Positions 36,440 through 46,136 of a stretch of DNA of 64,000 nt are shown here, one piece after another; within the stretch, counting starts at the first letter, position 1; each line of letters starts with the position of its first letter. Location of the stretch: positions 1,984,001-2,048,000 of the forward strand of contig JADJPZ010000004.1 in assembly GCA_016713025.1 (NCBI GenBank). Reading direction: 5' to 3'. The stretch is from Saprospiraceae bacterium. GTDB taxonomy: Bacteria > Bacteroidota > Bacteroidia > Chitinophagales > Saprospiraceae. The position numbers were made by a program, and so were the translations under genes. Below the pieces are notes generated by a model, which was not told the origin of the DNA, made no database searches, and worked only from the letters and a program-made list of their open reading frames with translations.

Positions 36440-36939
36440 TTTGGGTGTAGTCCATTTTTTCAATAAATCGCTGTAAAATTCATTTTTCCGTCCTTTGGTT
36501 GTTGTAAAACAAAAGGAATTTTTATTCCTCTAAATTTACCCATCCTAAATGTGTCCACAAGCCGACGTTTGTGGTTCCTTCATTATTGAGTGAATCCGTT
36601 CACTCAATTTGCTATGCAACCATTCAGTCATCCTTAAAATGGAAGGACTTTTGGTCTATTATGTAATGGCACCTTGTATAAAAAATGTTTAAGCCTGTTT
36701 AAACAATGGCTTTTTTACTGTACTTAATTTAATTTTACCCACCCTTACCCTCCCTTGAAATGAAGGGAACAAATTCACACTTTGAATATGAGAAGTATTG
36801 CGTAAATAAATAAAACCTAAAAATAATTTGACCCTAATTCTAATCTATCTGATTATTTATTTTTTCACGTTTTTTATGGTACTTACTTAATTTAACTTAT
36901 TATCTAACCAGAGCACTGATCTCAACATTTTGTCCGCTC
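36440..36939. other. 500-bp repeat-rich gap
   Basis: No gene is supported. It contains several hairpins: CCTTTGGTTGTTG near 36490, CCACAA/TTGTGG (36555-36574), and ATTGAGTGAA/TTCACTCAAT (36585-36608, 10-bp perfect arms). It also has two ACCC...GGGA-type hairpin repeats (about 36533-36660 and 36733-36775). TTTTTTATGGTACTTA near 36870 recurs at 41707-41722. Confidence 0.6.
36585..36608. repeat. Perfect 10-bp-arm hairpin
   Basis: ATTGAGTGAA and TTCACTCAAT are perfect inverted arms around TCCG. It lies in the middle of an ACCCATCC-type repeat (left part near 36536, right part CCTTAAAATGGAAGGAC near 36641) and may be an inserted apex. No T-run follows on either side. Confidence 0.5.
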
Positions 36940-37602
36940 TTATCTAAACAATTGAACAATTTTTTCTGCCCATCTTTTATATTCTTTTCCTGAAGGATGT
37001 AATTTATCTTTGGCCAGTAAGCTGATATCACCGGAAGCTTCTCTGGTTCCTTCCGTGATACTGATAAATACTACTCCGGCTTCTTTAGTGATTTTCTCCT
37101 TGACAGCATTATACCGATCTATTTCAGTTGCAATTTTACTTCGATCTTTTCCTTCTGCAAAAGGCGTCACACCCCAATCCGGAATGCTTAGCACTAGAAC
37201 TCTTTCCTTTTTACCGCCGGCAAACTTTACAGCACTATCGAGCAGCTTTTTGTATTGAATTCCATACTCATCAACATTCCGACCTCTGTATTGATTATTG
37301 ACACCTATCAATAATGTTACCAAATCATATTTTTTCAGAAGTTGATAATTTTCGATGCCATTGATCAATTCGTCGGTAGTCCATCCAGTTTTGGCCACTA
37401 TTTCAGGGGCATTGATTTTTATACCTTTTTGGCGCAATAGCTTTACAGCTTGGTATGGAAAATTATCAAAAACAGGCACACCTTCTCCAATGGTATACGA
37501 ATCACCCAATGCCAGAAAAGTGAGGTTCTTTTGTCCTGAGAGTGAATAATTCAGGAATATCCCGGCAATAGCACCGACGATAATGATTTTTAATAAATTC
37601 AT
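36940..37602 (-). CDS. SGNH/GDSL hydrolase
   Basis: About 220 residues with an N-terminal membrane or signal segment (LLKIIIVGAIAGIFLNYSLSG). GDSYTIGEG holds the nucleophilic Ser, TLLIGVNNQYRG is the oxyanion Asn block, and DKLHPSGKEYKRW carries the Asp and His. Such enzymes cleave acyl or acetyl esters on lipids or glycans; the substrate is unknown. ATG 37602 was chosen because an earlier GTG lies inside the repeat at 37626-37732. Confidence 0.82.
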   Translation of the reverse strand: MNLLKIIIVGAIAGIFLNYSLSGQKNLTFLALGDSYTIGEGVPVFDNFPYQAVKLLRQKGIKINAPEIVAKTGWTTDELINGIENYQLLKKYDLVTLLIGVNNQYRGRNVDEYGIQYKKLLDSAVKFAGGKKERVLVLSIPDWGVTPFAEGKDRSKIATEIDRYNAVKEKITKEAGVVFISITEGTREASGDISLLAKDKLHPSGKEYKRWAEKIVQLFR

Positions 37603-37625
37603 AAACCCGATATTTTTGGGTGTAT

Positions 37626-37732
37626 CCCATTTTTGCACTAAAATTGTCTAAACTGCCCGCTACCTTCATTCCTAAACGTAACTTGGCAGGCTCTAAAGAG
37701 CTTGGCAAGCTACGTTTGAGAAAAGCCACCCA
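37626..37732. repeat. Hairpin repeat of the GTCGTC family, inverted copy
   Basis: Blocks CCCATTTTTGC, GTCTAAACTGCCCGCTACC, then hairpin AAACGTAACTTGGCAGGCTC/GAGCTTGGCAAGCTACGTTT. The complement aligns with 23697-23770 block by block. The first two blocks also match 44868-44900, whose hairpin is different. Confidence 0.65.
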
Positions 37733-37759
37733 ATCCAACTACGTATTAACCGTCTATCT

Positions 37760-39376
37760 CTACCAGAATACAATATAGATAGATGCCACTGCCAGAATAA
37801 CAATTAATGAAATTATATTAAACCTAGTACTTGTTTTGAATAAGTCAGTATCAAAATATATGGCTTTAGGGTCATTATTTTTATTTTCATACAATGATAT
37901 AGCCACCATGATCGCAGAAATCAACAGAAAACATAAGCCCATTCTGTCCATAAATGGAATAGCAGGAGTCAAATATTTAAATGCAAATGAAAGTGGAATG
38001 GCAATGATCACACCTGCAAAAGCTGCATTGGTCGATGTTTTTTTCCAAAATAATCCCAAAATAAAGATGGCTAAGACTCCTGGACTGATAAACCCGGTAA
38101 ATTCCTGTATAAACTGGAAAGCTTGTTGCAAATTGCCTAATGATGGGGCGATGATCACTCCGATGATGAGGAAAATCAATCCTGAAATTTTACCAACATT
38201 TACCAAATGGTGCTCTTCTTTCACTGTGAGCTGACTGCTATTATTTTCAAGAGGGGTAAGGATTTGTTTTCTTTCTACATCTCTTTTCATGAATAAAGGG
38301 CGATATATATCCAAGGTAAAAATTGTACTCGCAGAATTAACAATAGCCGCAACAGAAGACCCGATTGCCGCTATTAATGCAGCGATAGCAATACCTTTAA
38401 ATCCCCAACCAACATAATTGGTAATAACCCAGGGATATGCTTCATCCGGTTTTGAGATATCTGCACTAAGCACATATGCAGCAATACCTGGTATAACTAC
38501 TATCATTGGTAAAATGACTTTTACCAATGCAGCAGCTGCAGTACCAGTCTGAGATTCATCCAGACTCTTGCTGGCCAAGGCTTTCTGGATGATATACTGA
38601 TTGGTGCCCCAATAGTACAGATTGGCAATCCACATGCCTCCTATGAGTACACTGATACCTGGCAAATTCATATACTCCGGATTGGATTTATCAAGTATCA
38701 TATCAAATTTTTCAGGTGCTTTTTCGATCAAAGCCGCCATCCCGGAAAAAACCCCACCTCCTGCTGCTTGTAAAACCATATATGTCGCTACAAGACCACC
38801 CAATATTAAAGCAAGAACCTGTATAACATCAGTCAGTGCTACTGCTCTGAGACCTCCGGTGACAGCATAAGTACCTGAATAAATTGCCAGGCCTATGATA
38901 GCATATAGAAGCGGAATGCCCATTATAGATTGCAACGCCAATGATCCAAGATACAATACTGAAGTAATATTGACAAATACAAATAACAATACCCAAAAGA
39001 AGGCCAACCCTGTTCTTACTCTTCCATCAAATCTTTTTTCAAGGAATTGTGGCATGGTATATATTTCTTTCTTGATAAATATGGGCAGGAAATATTTTGC
39101 AACTATGATCAACGTTATTGCAGCCATTAATTCATAGGAGGCGATAGCCAATCCTACTACGTAACCTGACCCTGACATACCTATAAACTGCTCCGCAGAA
39201 ATATTGGCGGCTATGAGTGAACCTCCTACAGCCCACCATGGTAATGAGTTGGATGCCAGAAAATAATCTGAAGATGTTTCCTTTTTGCTCGTCACCGAAA
39301 TATAAATACCGAATGCCAGCAAGCCTACTATCCAAGCGATAATGATGCTAATGTCTAATGTTGAGAGATTGGTCAT
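37760..39376 (-). CDS. Sodium/solute symporter (SSS family)
   Basis: Inner-membrane carrier of 538 residues with about 13-14 helices. Typical blocks are SLIAANISAEQFIGMSGSGY near the first helices and GGLRAVALTDVIQV in the middle. It resembles the SGLT-like sugar symporters of Bacteroidota. Sugar, sialic acid or another polyol may be the substrate; nothing in the neighbourhood settles this. It is 21 nt after the methyltransferase gene in the same direction and may be in one transcript with it. Confidence 0.85.
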   Translation of the reverse strand: MTNLSTLDISIIIAWIVGLLAFGIYISVTSKKETSSDYFLASNSLPWWAVGGSLIAANISAEQFIGMSGSGYVVGLAIASYELMAAITLIIVAKYFLPIFIKKEIYTMPQFLEKRFDGRVRTGLAFFWVLLFVFVNITSVLYLGSLALQSIMGIPLLYAIIGLAIYSGTYAVTGGLRAVALTDVIQVLALILGGLVATYMVLQAAGGGVFSGMAALIEKAPEKFDMILDKSNPEYMNLPGISVLIGGMWIANLYYWGTNQYIIQKALASKSLDESQTGTAAAALVKVILPMIVVIPGIAAYVLSADISKPDEAYPWVITNYVGWGFKGIAIAALIAAIGSSVAAIVNSASTIFTLDIYRPLFMKRDVERKQILTPLENNSSQLTVKEEHHLVNVGKISGLIFLIIGVIIAPSLGNLQQAFQFIQEFTGFISPGVLAIFILGLFWKKTSTNAAFAGVIIAIPLSFAFKYLTPAIPFMDRMGLCFLLISAIMVAISLYENKNNDPKAIYFDTDLFKTSTRFNIISLIVILAVASIYIVFW

Positions 39377-39397
39377 AACTATTAAAATAAATGGTAA

Positions 39398-40090
39398 TTA
39401 AACTTTTTGAACTTTTAAAATGTATTGGTAATCCAGAGATGTATCATCAGTTTTTATAATTTTATATCCTGCATCTATAAACATATCTTCGAGCTTATCG
39501 AGATAAACCCTTTCTGTTTTCGGAGGAGCGTTGATGGGTAATCTCTTCATTTTATAATCAATCACCATGATGATCCCATCCATTTTAAGCCCTTTTTTTA
39601 AAGTCATAAGATACTTTGGAATATCTTCAATATAAGCTATTGTATTGATAATCAAAATTATGTCTGCCTCTTCCGCATGCAAATTAGGGTTGTCAGCTGA
39701 GGCCAATCTGGTTTCGATTCTTTTTCTTTTGTCTTCGGGTAATTTTACTTTTGATGAATCTATATATAGCAATAGTTCCGGTTCGATTTCTACAGCAATG
39801 ACCTTTTTAGCCTTGTATGCCAATTTCAAAGAAAAATATCCTGTTCCTGCTCCAATATCAGCTATAGTTTTATCTGAAATATCCCCCAGCCTGTCGATGA
39901 CCATCCCGGGTTTCTGCCATATGGCCCGTCCTACATTTACACTATTTTCTTCGTTATCTGTATCATTGTCATCTATGGGCCTTGATTCACTGACTTCAGA
40001 TGGCTTAAAATTAAAATTATTGTCTTTACAACCCAAAGAAAGGATTGCAAAAAAAACAATATATAGTTTTATTTTTGAAAGGTAAAACAT
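39398..40090 (-). CDS. Lipoprotein with SAM-dependent methyltransferase domain
   Basis: About 230 residues. The N-terminus is a lipoprotein signal (FAILSLGCKDN, Cys near 21), so the domain should lie outside the cytoplasm. The methyltransferase fold starts at GRAIWQKPGMVIDRLG, with the SAM loop IADIGAGTGYFSLKL and the acidic VIAVEIEPE. An exported SAM enzyme is odd because SAM is cytoplasmic, but such lipoproteins recur in Bacteroidota. ATG 40090 is used; the upstream start is TTG. It lies 25 nt after dacB. Confidence 0.75.
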   Translation of the reverse strand: MFYLSKIKLYIVFFAILSLGCKDNNFNFKPSEVSESRPIDDNDTDNEENSVNVGRAIWQKPGMVIDRLGDISDKTIADIGAGTGYFSLKLAYKAKKVIAVEIEPELLLYIDSSKVKLPEDKRKRIETRLASADNPNLHAEEADIILIINTIAYIEDIPKYLMTLKKGLKMDGIIMVIDYKMKRLPINAPPKTERVYLDKLEDMFIDAGYKIIKTDDTSLDYQYILKVQKV

Positions 40091-40115
40091 CCTTTTTGTC
40101 AAAATTTGCCCCAAG

Positions 40116-41567
40116 TTAACAAAATTTGTAAATAGCCTCCAAAATTTTTTCTAATTCTCCCCTCCTCGGTTGTTTACCATGAGCATCATGAGTATTCAAA
40201 ATGATAGAAAACGCTATAAATCTACCCGATTCAGTTTCACAATATCCTGTATAAGACAGTACATTATTCATTGAACCTGATTTTGCCCATATCTTCCCTT
40301 TTGCTTCAGAGTTGACCAGCAAGCGTTTTACCGTTCCACGTTCGCCGACCGAAGGGATGATTTCTTTTACAAGAGCTCTATCTTTACTCTTCAAAAATTG
40401 AACTAAAAATCTACTCAGAAGATCTGCACTCACCTGATTTTTTGTGGACAATCCACTTCCATCATCCAGCGTAAAAGAAGATTCATCAAAACCAAAAGAA
40501 AAAAGTTGCTTCTTTATAGCTGCAATACCCGCCGAATCAGATCCATCATGGAATTCCTTAAGACCAAGGGTGCGTAAAATACTCTCAGCATATAGATTTA
40601 TGCTCGATTCATTAGTGTATTTCACCAGGGTTTTCAGATCAGGGGACCTATAGTTGCTGATCTCTTTCCGGGTATATTTGTATTGATCAGGTTGCAAAAG
40701 TGTAAATACTGTGTCACTTCCCATATTGTTTTTCTCCAGTTCTTTCTTCAGGCTGAAGGTAAAAAAGTGGGTGGGATCAGGCATAGAACCTCGGATTTTA
40801 TACAAGGATTTTCCCTTAGGCAAAGTACCCGTGACCTTTTTTATATTGGTATAAGGGCCACCAAAGATGTACGCATTGTCACCTGTATATGCTTTACCGA
40901 TTCTGACATCATTTTCAAAAGCCAGGTCAGGAATGTGGGGTTCATAATATGCAATTTTGGTTAAAGCACCGACAGGGCCGTCACATTCATACCATAAATT
41001 ATAGGAGTTTTCATGAATATTCAATGCCCATGCCCCTGCTGCGTAATAATTGCCCAAATCAGACCAATGCCACGAAGGAGAAACGGGTTGGCATGCAAAA
41101 GATGAAGCATCTGCGATAATTTTACCTTCTATACATAAAATGCCGGCTTTTTTAATATCCTGAACTATATTTGATAACAATAATGATGTGGACAATACTC
41201 CAGGTATTCTCTCAGAGCCCAGTGATGGATCGCCGGAACCTTCGATATATACATTCCCTTCCAATATTCCATTGTCATGCAAGATGCCATCATAGGAAAC
41301 CCTAGTTTCATACTGAAAATCATTACCCAGAATATCTAATGATGACAGGGTTGTAATTAATTTTAGCGAAGATGCCGGTATCATCATCATATCCTTGTAG
41401 ACATCAGCAAGAATTTCACCTGATTCAGCATCCCTGACAGATATCCCCAACTTAACATCCTTATATATTGAATGATTTACTATTGAATCTATCTTAAATT
41501 GCAAATTATTTTGCGCAAGTCCATACAGGCTCGTAATCAAATAACATAAAAGTAAGCAAGTCCTCAT
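40116..41567 (-). CDS. dacB: D-alanyl-D-alanine carboxypeptidase/endopeptidase (PBP4)
   Basis: Periplasmic class C penicillin-binding protein of 483 residues that trims peptidoglycan peptides. A signal peptide ends near YGLAQ. The three active-site motifs are present: SLKLIT (SxxK), the SxN motif in YTNESSINLYAE, and KSG in IWAKSGSMNNVLSYTG. The inserted domain typical of PBP4 follows the SxxK. I chose ATG 41567 because the longer reading runs through an intergenic repeat (41593-41655). Confidence 0.92.
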   Translation of the reverse strand: MRTCLLLCYLITSLYGLAQNNLQFKIDSIVNHSIYKDVKLGISVRDAESGEILADVYKDMMMIPASSLKLITTLSSLDILGNDFQYETRVSYDGILHDNGILEGNVYIEGSGDPSLGSERIPGVLSTSLLLSNIVQDIKKAGILCIEGKIIADASSFACQPVSPSWHWSDLGNYYAAGAWALNIHENSYNLWYECDGPVGALTKIAYYEPHIPDLAFENDVRIGKAYTGDNAYIFGGPYTNIKKVTGTLPKGKSLYKIRGSMPDPTHFFTFSLKKELEKNNMGSDTVFTLLQPDQYKYTRKEISNYRSPDLKTLVKYTNESSINLYAESILRTLGLKEFHDGSDSAGIAAIKKQLFSFGFDESSFTLDDGSGLSTKNQVSADLLSRFLVQFLKSKDRALVKEIIPSVGERGTVKRLLVNSEAKGKIWAKSGSMNNVLSYTGYCETESGRFIAFSIILNTHDAHGKQPRRGELEKILEAIYKFC

Positions 41568-41592
41568 TTTTCCTTTAACGATAATCGATTCC

Positions 41593-41722
41593 TCTAAATT
41601 TACCCACGCCAACCCTCCCTTAAAATGGAGGGAGTGCACTCGTTCTTTGATTTTTATTACCTTCATCATTATTGTCAGAAATTTTTCCACCTGTTTATTC
41701 AATCGGTTTTTTATGGTACTTA
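41593..41722. repeat. Hairpin repeat upstream of dacB
   Basis: TCTAAATTTACCCA opens the repeat as at 36530. CCCTCCCTTAAAATGGAGGG is its hairpin (41614-41633), and CTCGTTCTTTGATTTTT follows. The segment 41619-41655 recurs at 32936-32972. TTTTTTATGGTACTTA (41707-41722) recurs near 36870. Confidence 0.55.
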
Positions 41723-44660
41723 TTTTATAATTATTTCATCAGCAAATAACCATGCAGGTGCTCCAAGTCCCTTATGCCCGGGAGGACAATGCCCAATATT
41801 ATGCCCTATTACTTTGACAAACCTGGTGCTTACCTTTGTTTCAGGTAATTCAAACATTTGCAGCATAATCCCGTCTTTATAAGGAGAAATATTATTAACC
41901 ACTTCTCCTATTTTGGTATAACTCACACCATCGTCTGAAGCAAAAAACTCAGTTTTGGTAGGATAAAAAACCCATGCATTGTTGTCCTGTATAAAACCGG
42001 CACCAAATACAGAAACTTCCTTTTTGACCTGAGATCTATGATGGCTTCAAGATTGTTTTTTTCAAAACCTAACCATCCATTGATCCTAAAATCGGCTGCA
42101 CATCGTATACCATCAATGAGATTTGAAGCTCCGCCTGAAGAATACTGATTTTGTGGTAAATATTTTAAGGAAATATCTTTGTTATCAGGCATTTTTACAA
42201 ACTCTGATGTAATCACATTGCTTTTCAATCCATCGGCCAAAGCATAAAAATCAACAGAGCAGGTAACATTGATTTCAAAAGGTGCGGTGTACTGAACATA
42301 TTCGCCATCAGTTTTTCCATCTCCTATTCTATAAAAAATTTTTGCATTTGGTTGGGCAATAAGTTCGATGACCTTTGTCCCTCTAAATGATTTGGATGCT
42401 TCTTTGACAGAAGGAGAAGGTATTATCAAATGATCAGCTATAGTGCTCACAGGTTCATTTCCAGGGCCATTGCCCCAGTTTTTGTTAGGTGTGGAAGCTA
42501 AATAAAAAGTCAGATTCCCACCATTCATTATCTGTTGATGTTTGATGTAAGACTTATCATATCGTCTTCCATTCAACATTGCAGAACTGATATAATAATT
42601 TTGATCTGAAATATTTTTAGCATTGATGATGAATTTTTTCCCATTCTCAAGATTGATTGTGACCTTCTCAAACCATGGGGTTCCTATAATGTAGTCGTCA
42701 GTCCCTGGTGTCACAGGATAGAATCCCATAGCACTCATAATCAGCCATGCAGACATCTGCCCGCAATCTTCATTTCCCGACAGACCATCAGGCTTTGTCG
42801 TGTACATTTCTTGCATGATCTGATGTACTCTTTGTTGAGTTTTCCAAGATTGGCCCACAAAAGGATACAAATAAGCCATATGATGACTGGGTTCATTTCC
42901 GTGAGCATACTGCCCTATCAGGCCAGTGATGTCACTTTGATGGCGACCTGAAATGGCAGAATTTACTGAAAACAATTCATCCAGTTTTTTTGCCACATTC
43001 TGTTTTCCTCCATGTAGTTGTATAAACCCTGTGATGTCCTGAACTGCCGAAAAACTGTACTGCCATGAATTGGCTTCAGTATAATTGAAGTTCACTTCAA
43101 ATGGATCAAACGGATTAAACCAGCCACCATTTGATCTGGCACGCATAAAACCGGTAGAAAAATCAAATAGATTTTTATAATTCTGCCCTCTCTTTAAAAA
43201 ATATTCATAGTCTTTCTCCTTACCCAACGATTTGGCAAACATCGCAATCGCCCAGTCATCATAAGCATATTCCAGAGTTTTGGAAGCACTCTCCACTTCA
43301 TCTTCAAGTGACACAAACCCTTTTTTATCAAGTGCTGCCAATCCTGTATGATCTGGTCTTATGGCACTTTTTTCATGGCTTCCAATGCCTTTTGTGGATC
43401 AAATCCCTTGATTCCCTTTACATATCCATCCACCATCGGGGGTATGGCATGATACCCAATCATACAATTGGTTTCATTTCCGTGAAGTTCCCATACCGGC
43501 AAAAGGCCACCATGTTCATATTGTACTAAAAAAGTTTGCATATAATCGAGGTATCTTTTCCTGTCAATAATGGACATCAAAGGAAACCAGGCCCGATAAA
43601 CATCCCACAATGAGAAGATAGTATAATTATCAAATCCTTTGGCCTGATGAATTCCCAGGTCTCTGCCTCTGTATTTCCCATCAACATCCATAAAAATATT
43701 AGGATTGATCATGGCATGATATAGTGCAGTATAAAATATGACCTTTTTGTCTTCAGAGCCTCCATCCACCTGAATTCGGGACAGTTCTTTATGCCATGCC
43801 TTATCCGCATCCATTTTCACCCTTTCAAAATCCCAATGCGGTAACTCAGTTTTTAAATTTAGTGATGCACCTTCAAAACTTACGGCAGAAATGCCCACTT
43901 TTACCAAAATTTTTTCGTCATCAGAAGTTAAAAAATGAAATACTGCTTTGATGTTTTTTTCATTTTCCTTTTGAGTAACATCGGATACTTCCTGATCATT
44001 TACTGCTATTTTATAGCTGGAAAATGGTTTCGAAAATTCAGCAACAAAATATATATACTGATCTTGTGCCCATGAACTTGACCTTCTCAATCCTTGTATT
44101 CTGGTATTACTTACTACTTTAATACTTGATTCAAGTACTTCATCTCTGTGTTGGAGGTCAAATAGTATCTTTGCTTTGTCACTTTTTGGAAAAGTGTATC
44201 TATGTAATCCTACCCTCTTTGTGGCAGTCAATTCCGCTTTGATGTTATAGTCCTCCAGCATAACAGAATAAAATCCCGGACTGGATTTTTCACTTGTATG
44301 TGAAAATGAAGAACCATATCCGGGTTTTGACTTGAACCCATTATTCCATACTGGTTCGCCGCTGCCGGGCATCACCAGAATATCACAAAGATCCGGTACA
44401 CCTGTTCCATTCAGGTGCGTGTGCGAAAAACCGTATATATAGTTATCGTCATAATGGTATCCTCCGCATCCATCCCATCCTTCAATTCTGGTATCAGGAC
44501 TCAGTTGAACCATGCCATAAGGAACAGTTGCTCCGGGGTAAGTATGCCCATGACCACCAGTGCCTATAAAGGTATTTACATATTGTGCAGGCTTTTTCTG
44601 ACTAAAGCTTTTCCCAAAATTTAACAAAATGAATACAATCAATGCGGATCTAAATATCAT
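41720..44660 (-). pseudogene. GH92 alpha-mannosidase gene, two frameshifts
   Basis: Three consecutive frames together encode one GH92 enzyme of about 980 residues, with a signal peptide (SALIVFILLNFGKSFSQ). Family blocks are TYPGATVPYGMVQLSPD, GFSHTHLNGTG, WELHGNETNCMIGY and LSGNEDCGQMSAW (catalytic Glu). A C-terminal sugar-binding-like domain ends in WLFADEIIIK. Frame 1 stops near 43359 after EAMKKVP; frame 2 resumes at once with GLAALDKKGF. Frame 2 goes wrong near 42030 after IIDLRSK; frame 3 resumes with DNNAWVFYPTK. Both breaks are in A-runs and one added A restores each. GH92 exo-mannosidases trim high-mannose N-glycans with calcium. It may be a sequencing artefact or a recently broken gene. 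Confidence 0.85.
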
Positions 44661-44861
44661 ATGCTTTGTGGTTTGAAGGGTAAAAATAGACATTTGATTC
44701 AAAACAACCAGATAAATTTTAAGAGAATGGGTATCAAAGAGTACTTTGTATTTTTTTACGTGTTTGTCCCCGATTAAAAAGTTTTATAGTAATCCCAAAA
44801 TGAAGCATAGAAGCCATAACCTTCATGGTTTAATAAAGAAAACAACCTTTCTTTGGGTTCG

Positions 44862-44930
44862 TCCCATTTTTGCGCTGAAATTGTTTAAACTGCCCGCTAC
44901 ACTCATTCCCTATAAAGGACGTCCCACCCT
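44862..44930. repeat. GTCGTC-family repeat with a short hairpin
   Basis: CCCATTTTTGCGCTGAAATT and GTTTAAACTGCCCGCTAC match 37627-37663 with few changes. The following region has only a small hairpin (CCTATAAAGG) before ACGTCCCACCC, in place of the long hairpin at 37672. Confidence 0.6.
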
Positions 44931-44979
44931 TAAACTCCTAACTTTTAGGATACTTCACTAAATCAAGAAATTAAAAATC

Positions 44980-45324
44980 AATGTCGTTTAGATAAAGTAT
45001 TTTTACTTGTTTTTACCTATCCTAAATCCTTCCCTTAGAAGCTTCCTTTTGCACATAAGTATGAAAGTTCCGGCATGATAAATATTTGAAAATTTTTATG
45101 AGAAAAGTGCCACTTTTTAATTGTATTTACCCATCCCCGACCCTTCCCTAAAAATGGAAGGGTTACTCGCAACGCTTGGCATTTGAACGTAATTCATGAA
45201 AAATAGTATTTATTTTATAAAGAAGGGTTCAGAATCAAACTCCACCTAAGATATGTGCAAACGGTAGCCCTTTGAAGGGAAGGACTTCATAATATAGCCT
45301 TAACTAAACGACATTGTATTTTAA
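44980..45324. repeat. CGTTTAGATAA element split by 232 bp
   Basis: The left half (44980-45042) and right half (45275-45324) match the complete element at 32561-32677. The interruption is at the hairpin apex, after CCCTTAGAAG. The inserted 232 bp include another hairpin of the ACCC...GGGT type (ACCCTTCCC/GGAAGGGT, near 45135). Confidence 0.6.
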
Positions 45325-45507
45325 TAACTTCATTTTCCAAAATGATTATTTATATGAAAAACACTATGACCAAGTTTTACTTCCACTAAAAAATATTTAC
45401 ATTTTATTTGATAGATTGGTTTCCTGCTATTATAAAACCCTCCTGACTTTTCAAAATCAGGTATTGTTAACTTGATGTTCATTCATACCAAACAGAAAAT
45501 TGATTGC

Positions 45508-45592
45508 GAAAATTTACAATCATAATTATTTAATTTACAATATATTATGATTCAAATTTTTTACAGAATATTTTCTGTTCACTACATATTTT
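45508..45592. repeat. AT-rich palindromic repeat, copy 1
   Basis: The complement matches 62670-62751: TAGTGAACAGAAAATA, then an AT-rich stretch, AATCATAAT, ATTGTAAAT and ATTATGATT. AATCATAAT and ATTATGATT form a stem. It overlaps the stop codon of the SRPBCC pseudogene (45582-45584). Confidence 0.6.
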
Positions 45593-46037
45593 CTGATGTT
45601 GATTTTAACTCGTTTAATGCAAGAGGCCACAACCTCATAAACATGTCATAATAGTCGTCAGTTACATCCATCTCGATTTCAAATATAGTATAATTTTCTT
45701 CTGTTCGTGTCAAAGTATAATTTTCATATGATGGAGCCCAACTTTTAATTTCTTCGCTTTCAGTATCATCTACTCCATTGTATATATAGCCAAGATGCCT
45801 GATTGAAATAAACCTGGGAAAATCAGACTCTGCTATTTCCGAAACCATACCATCAAGTTTGCCATCTTTATTATAAGCAAGAAATCTGATTTTGTCACCT
45901 TTATTCTAGCCACCTTCAAAATGGGATGTAGATGTAAATACTTTAGTCCATGAATTGTAATGTTCGCGGGATACAACAGCTCTCCAGACTGTCTCAGGCG
46001 CAGCATTGATATCCATACTTTGTTTTATCTTTTTCAT
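45582..46037 (-). pseudogene. SRPBCC-domain gene with in-frame amber codon
   Basis: Read from ATG 46037, the frame encodes 151 residues of an AHSA1/SRPBCC-like domain: INAAPETVWRAVVSREHYN, then FTSTSHFEGG, a TAG at 45906-45908, then NKGDKIRFLAYNKDGK and FLISIRHLG-like strands to the end. The family has Trp at the stopped position (FEGxWxxGxKI), so TGG to TAG is the likely change. The downstream 88-residue part alone lacks the first strands and cannot fold as the domain. Function of the family: binding of hydrophobic ligands, or co-chaperone-like roles. Confidence 0.75.
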
Positions 46038-46091
46038 CAGAACACTTTGATTAAATTTTAAAATATTGAACAAATGTAATTAAATTAATCT

Positions 46092-46099
46092 TATCTTTG
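46092..46099 (+). promoter_or_regulatory. -7 box of lipoprotein gene
   Basis: TATCTTTG matches TAnnTTTG; the ATG at 46137 is 37 nt further on. Confidence 0.5.
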
Positions 46100-46136
46100 T
46101 AATAGAACATATATAGCTAATTCAATAGAATTGATC

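Larger units (their letters stand above)
44703..45581. other. 879-bp repeat-filled gap
   Basis: No gene is supported. It holds a GTCGTC-type repeat (44862-44930), a split CGTTTAGATAA element (44980-45042 and 45275-45324), an ACCCATCC hairpin within the split (near 45124-45160), and an AT-rich palindrome shared with 62670-62751 (45508-45592). Confidence 0.65.

Noticed and set aside
41568..41702. N-terminal extension of DacB
   Set aside because: The extra 45 codons cover an intergenic hairpin repeat found elsewhere, and the signal peptide begins at ATG 41567.
43359..43380. Programmed -1 frameshift in the GH92 gene
   Set aside because: The A-run is not in the phase of a canonical slippery heptamer, no stimulatory hairpin was noticed, and a second break of the same kind later in the gene points to error or decay.
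18371..45581. CRISPR array in the repeat-rich gaps
   Set aside because: The repeats are dispersed palindromes with variable interiors, not regularly spaced direct repeats, and no cas genes are present.
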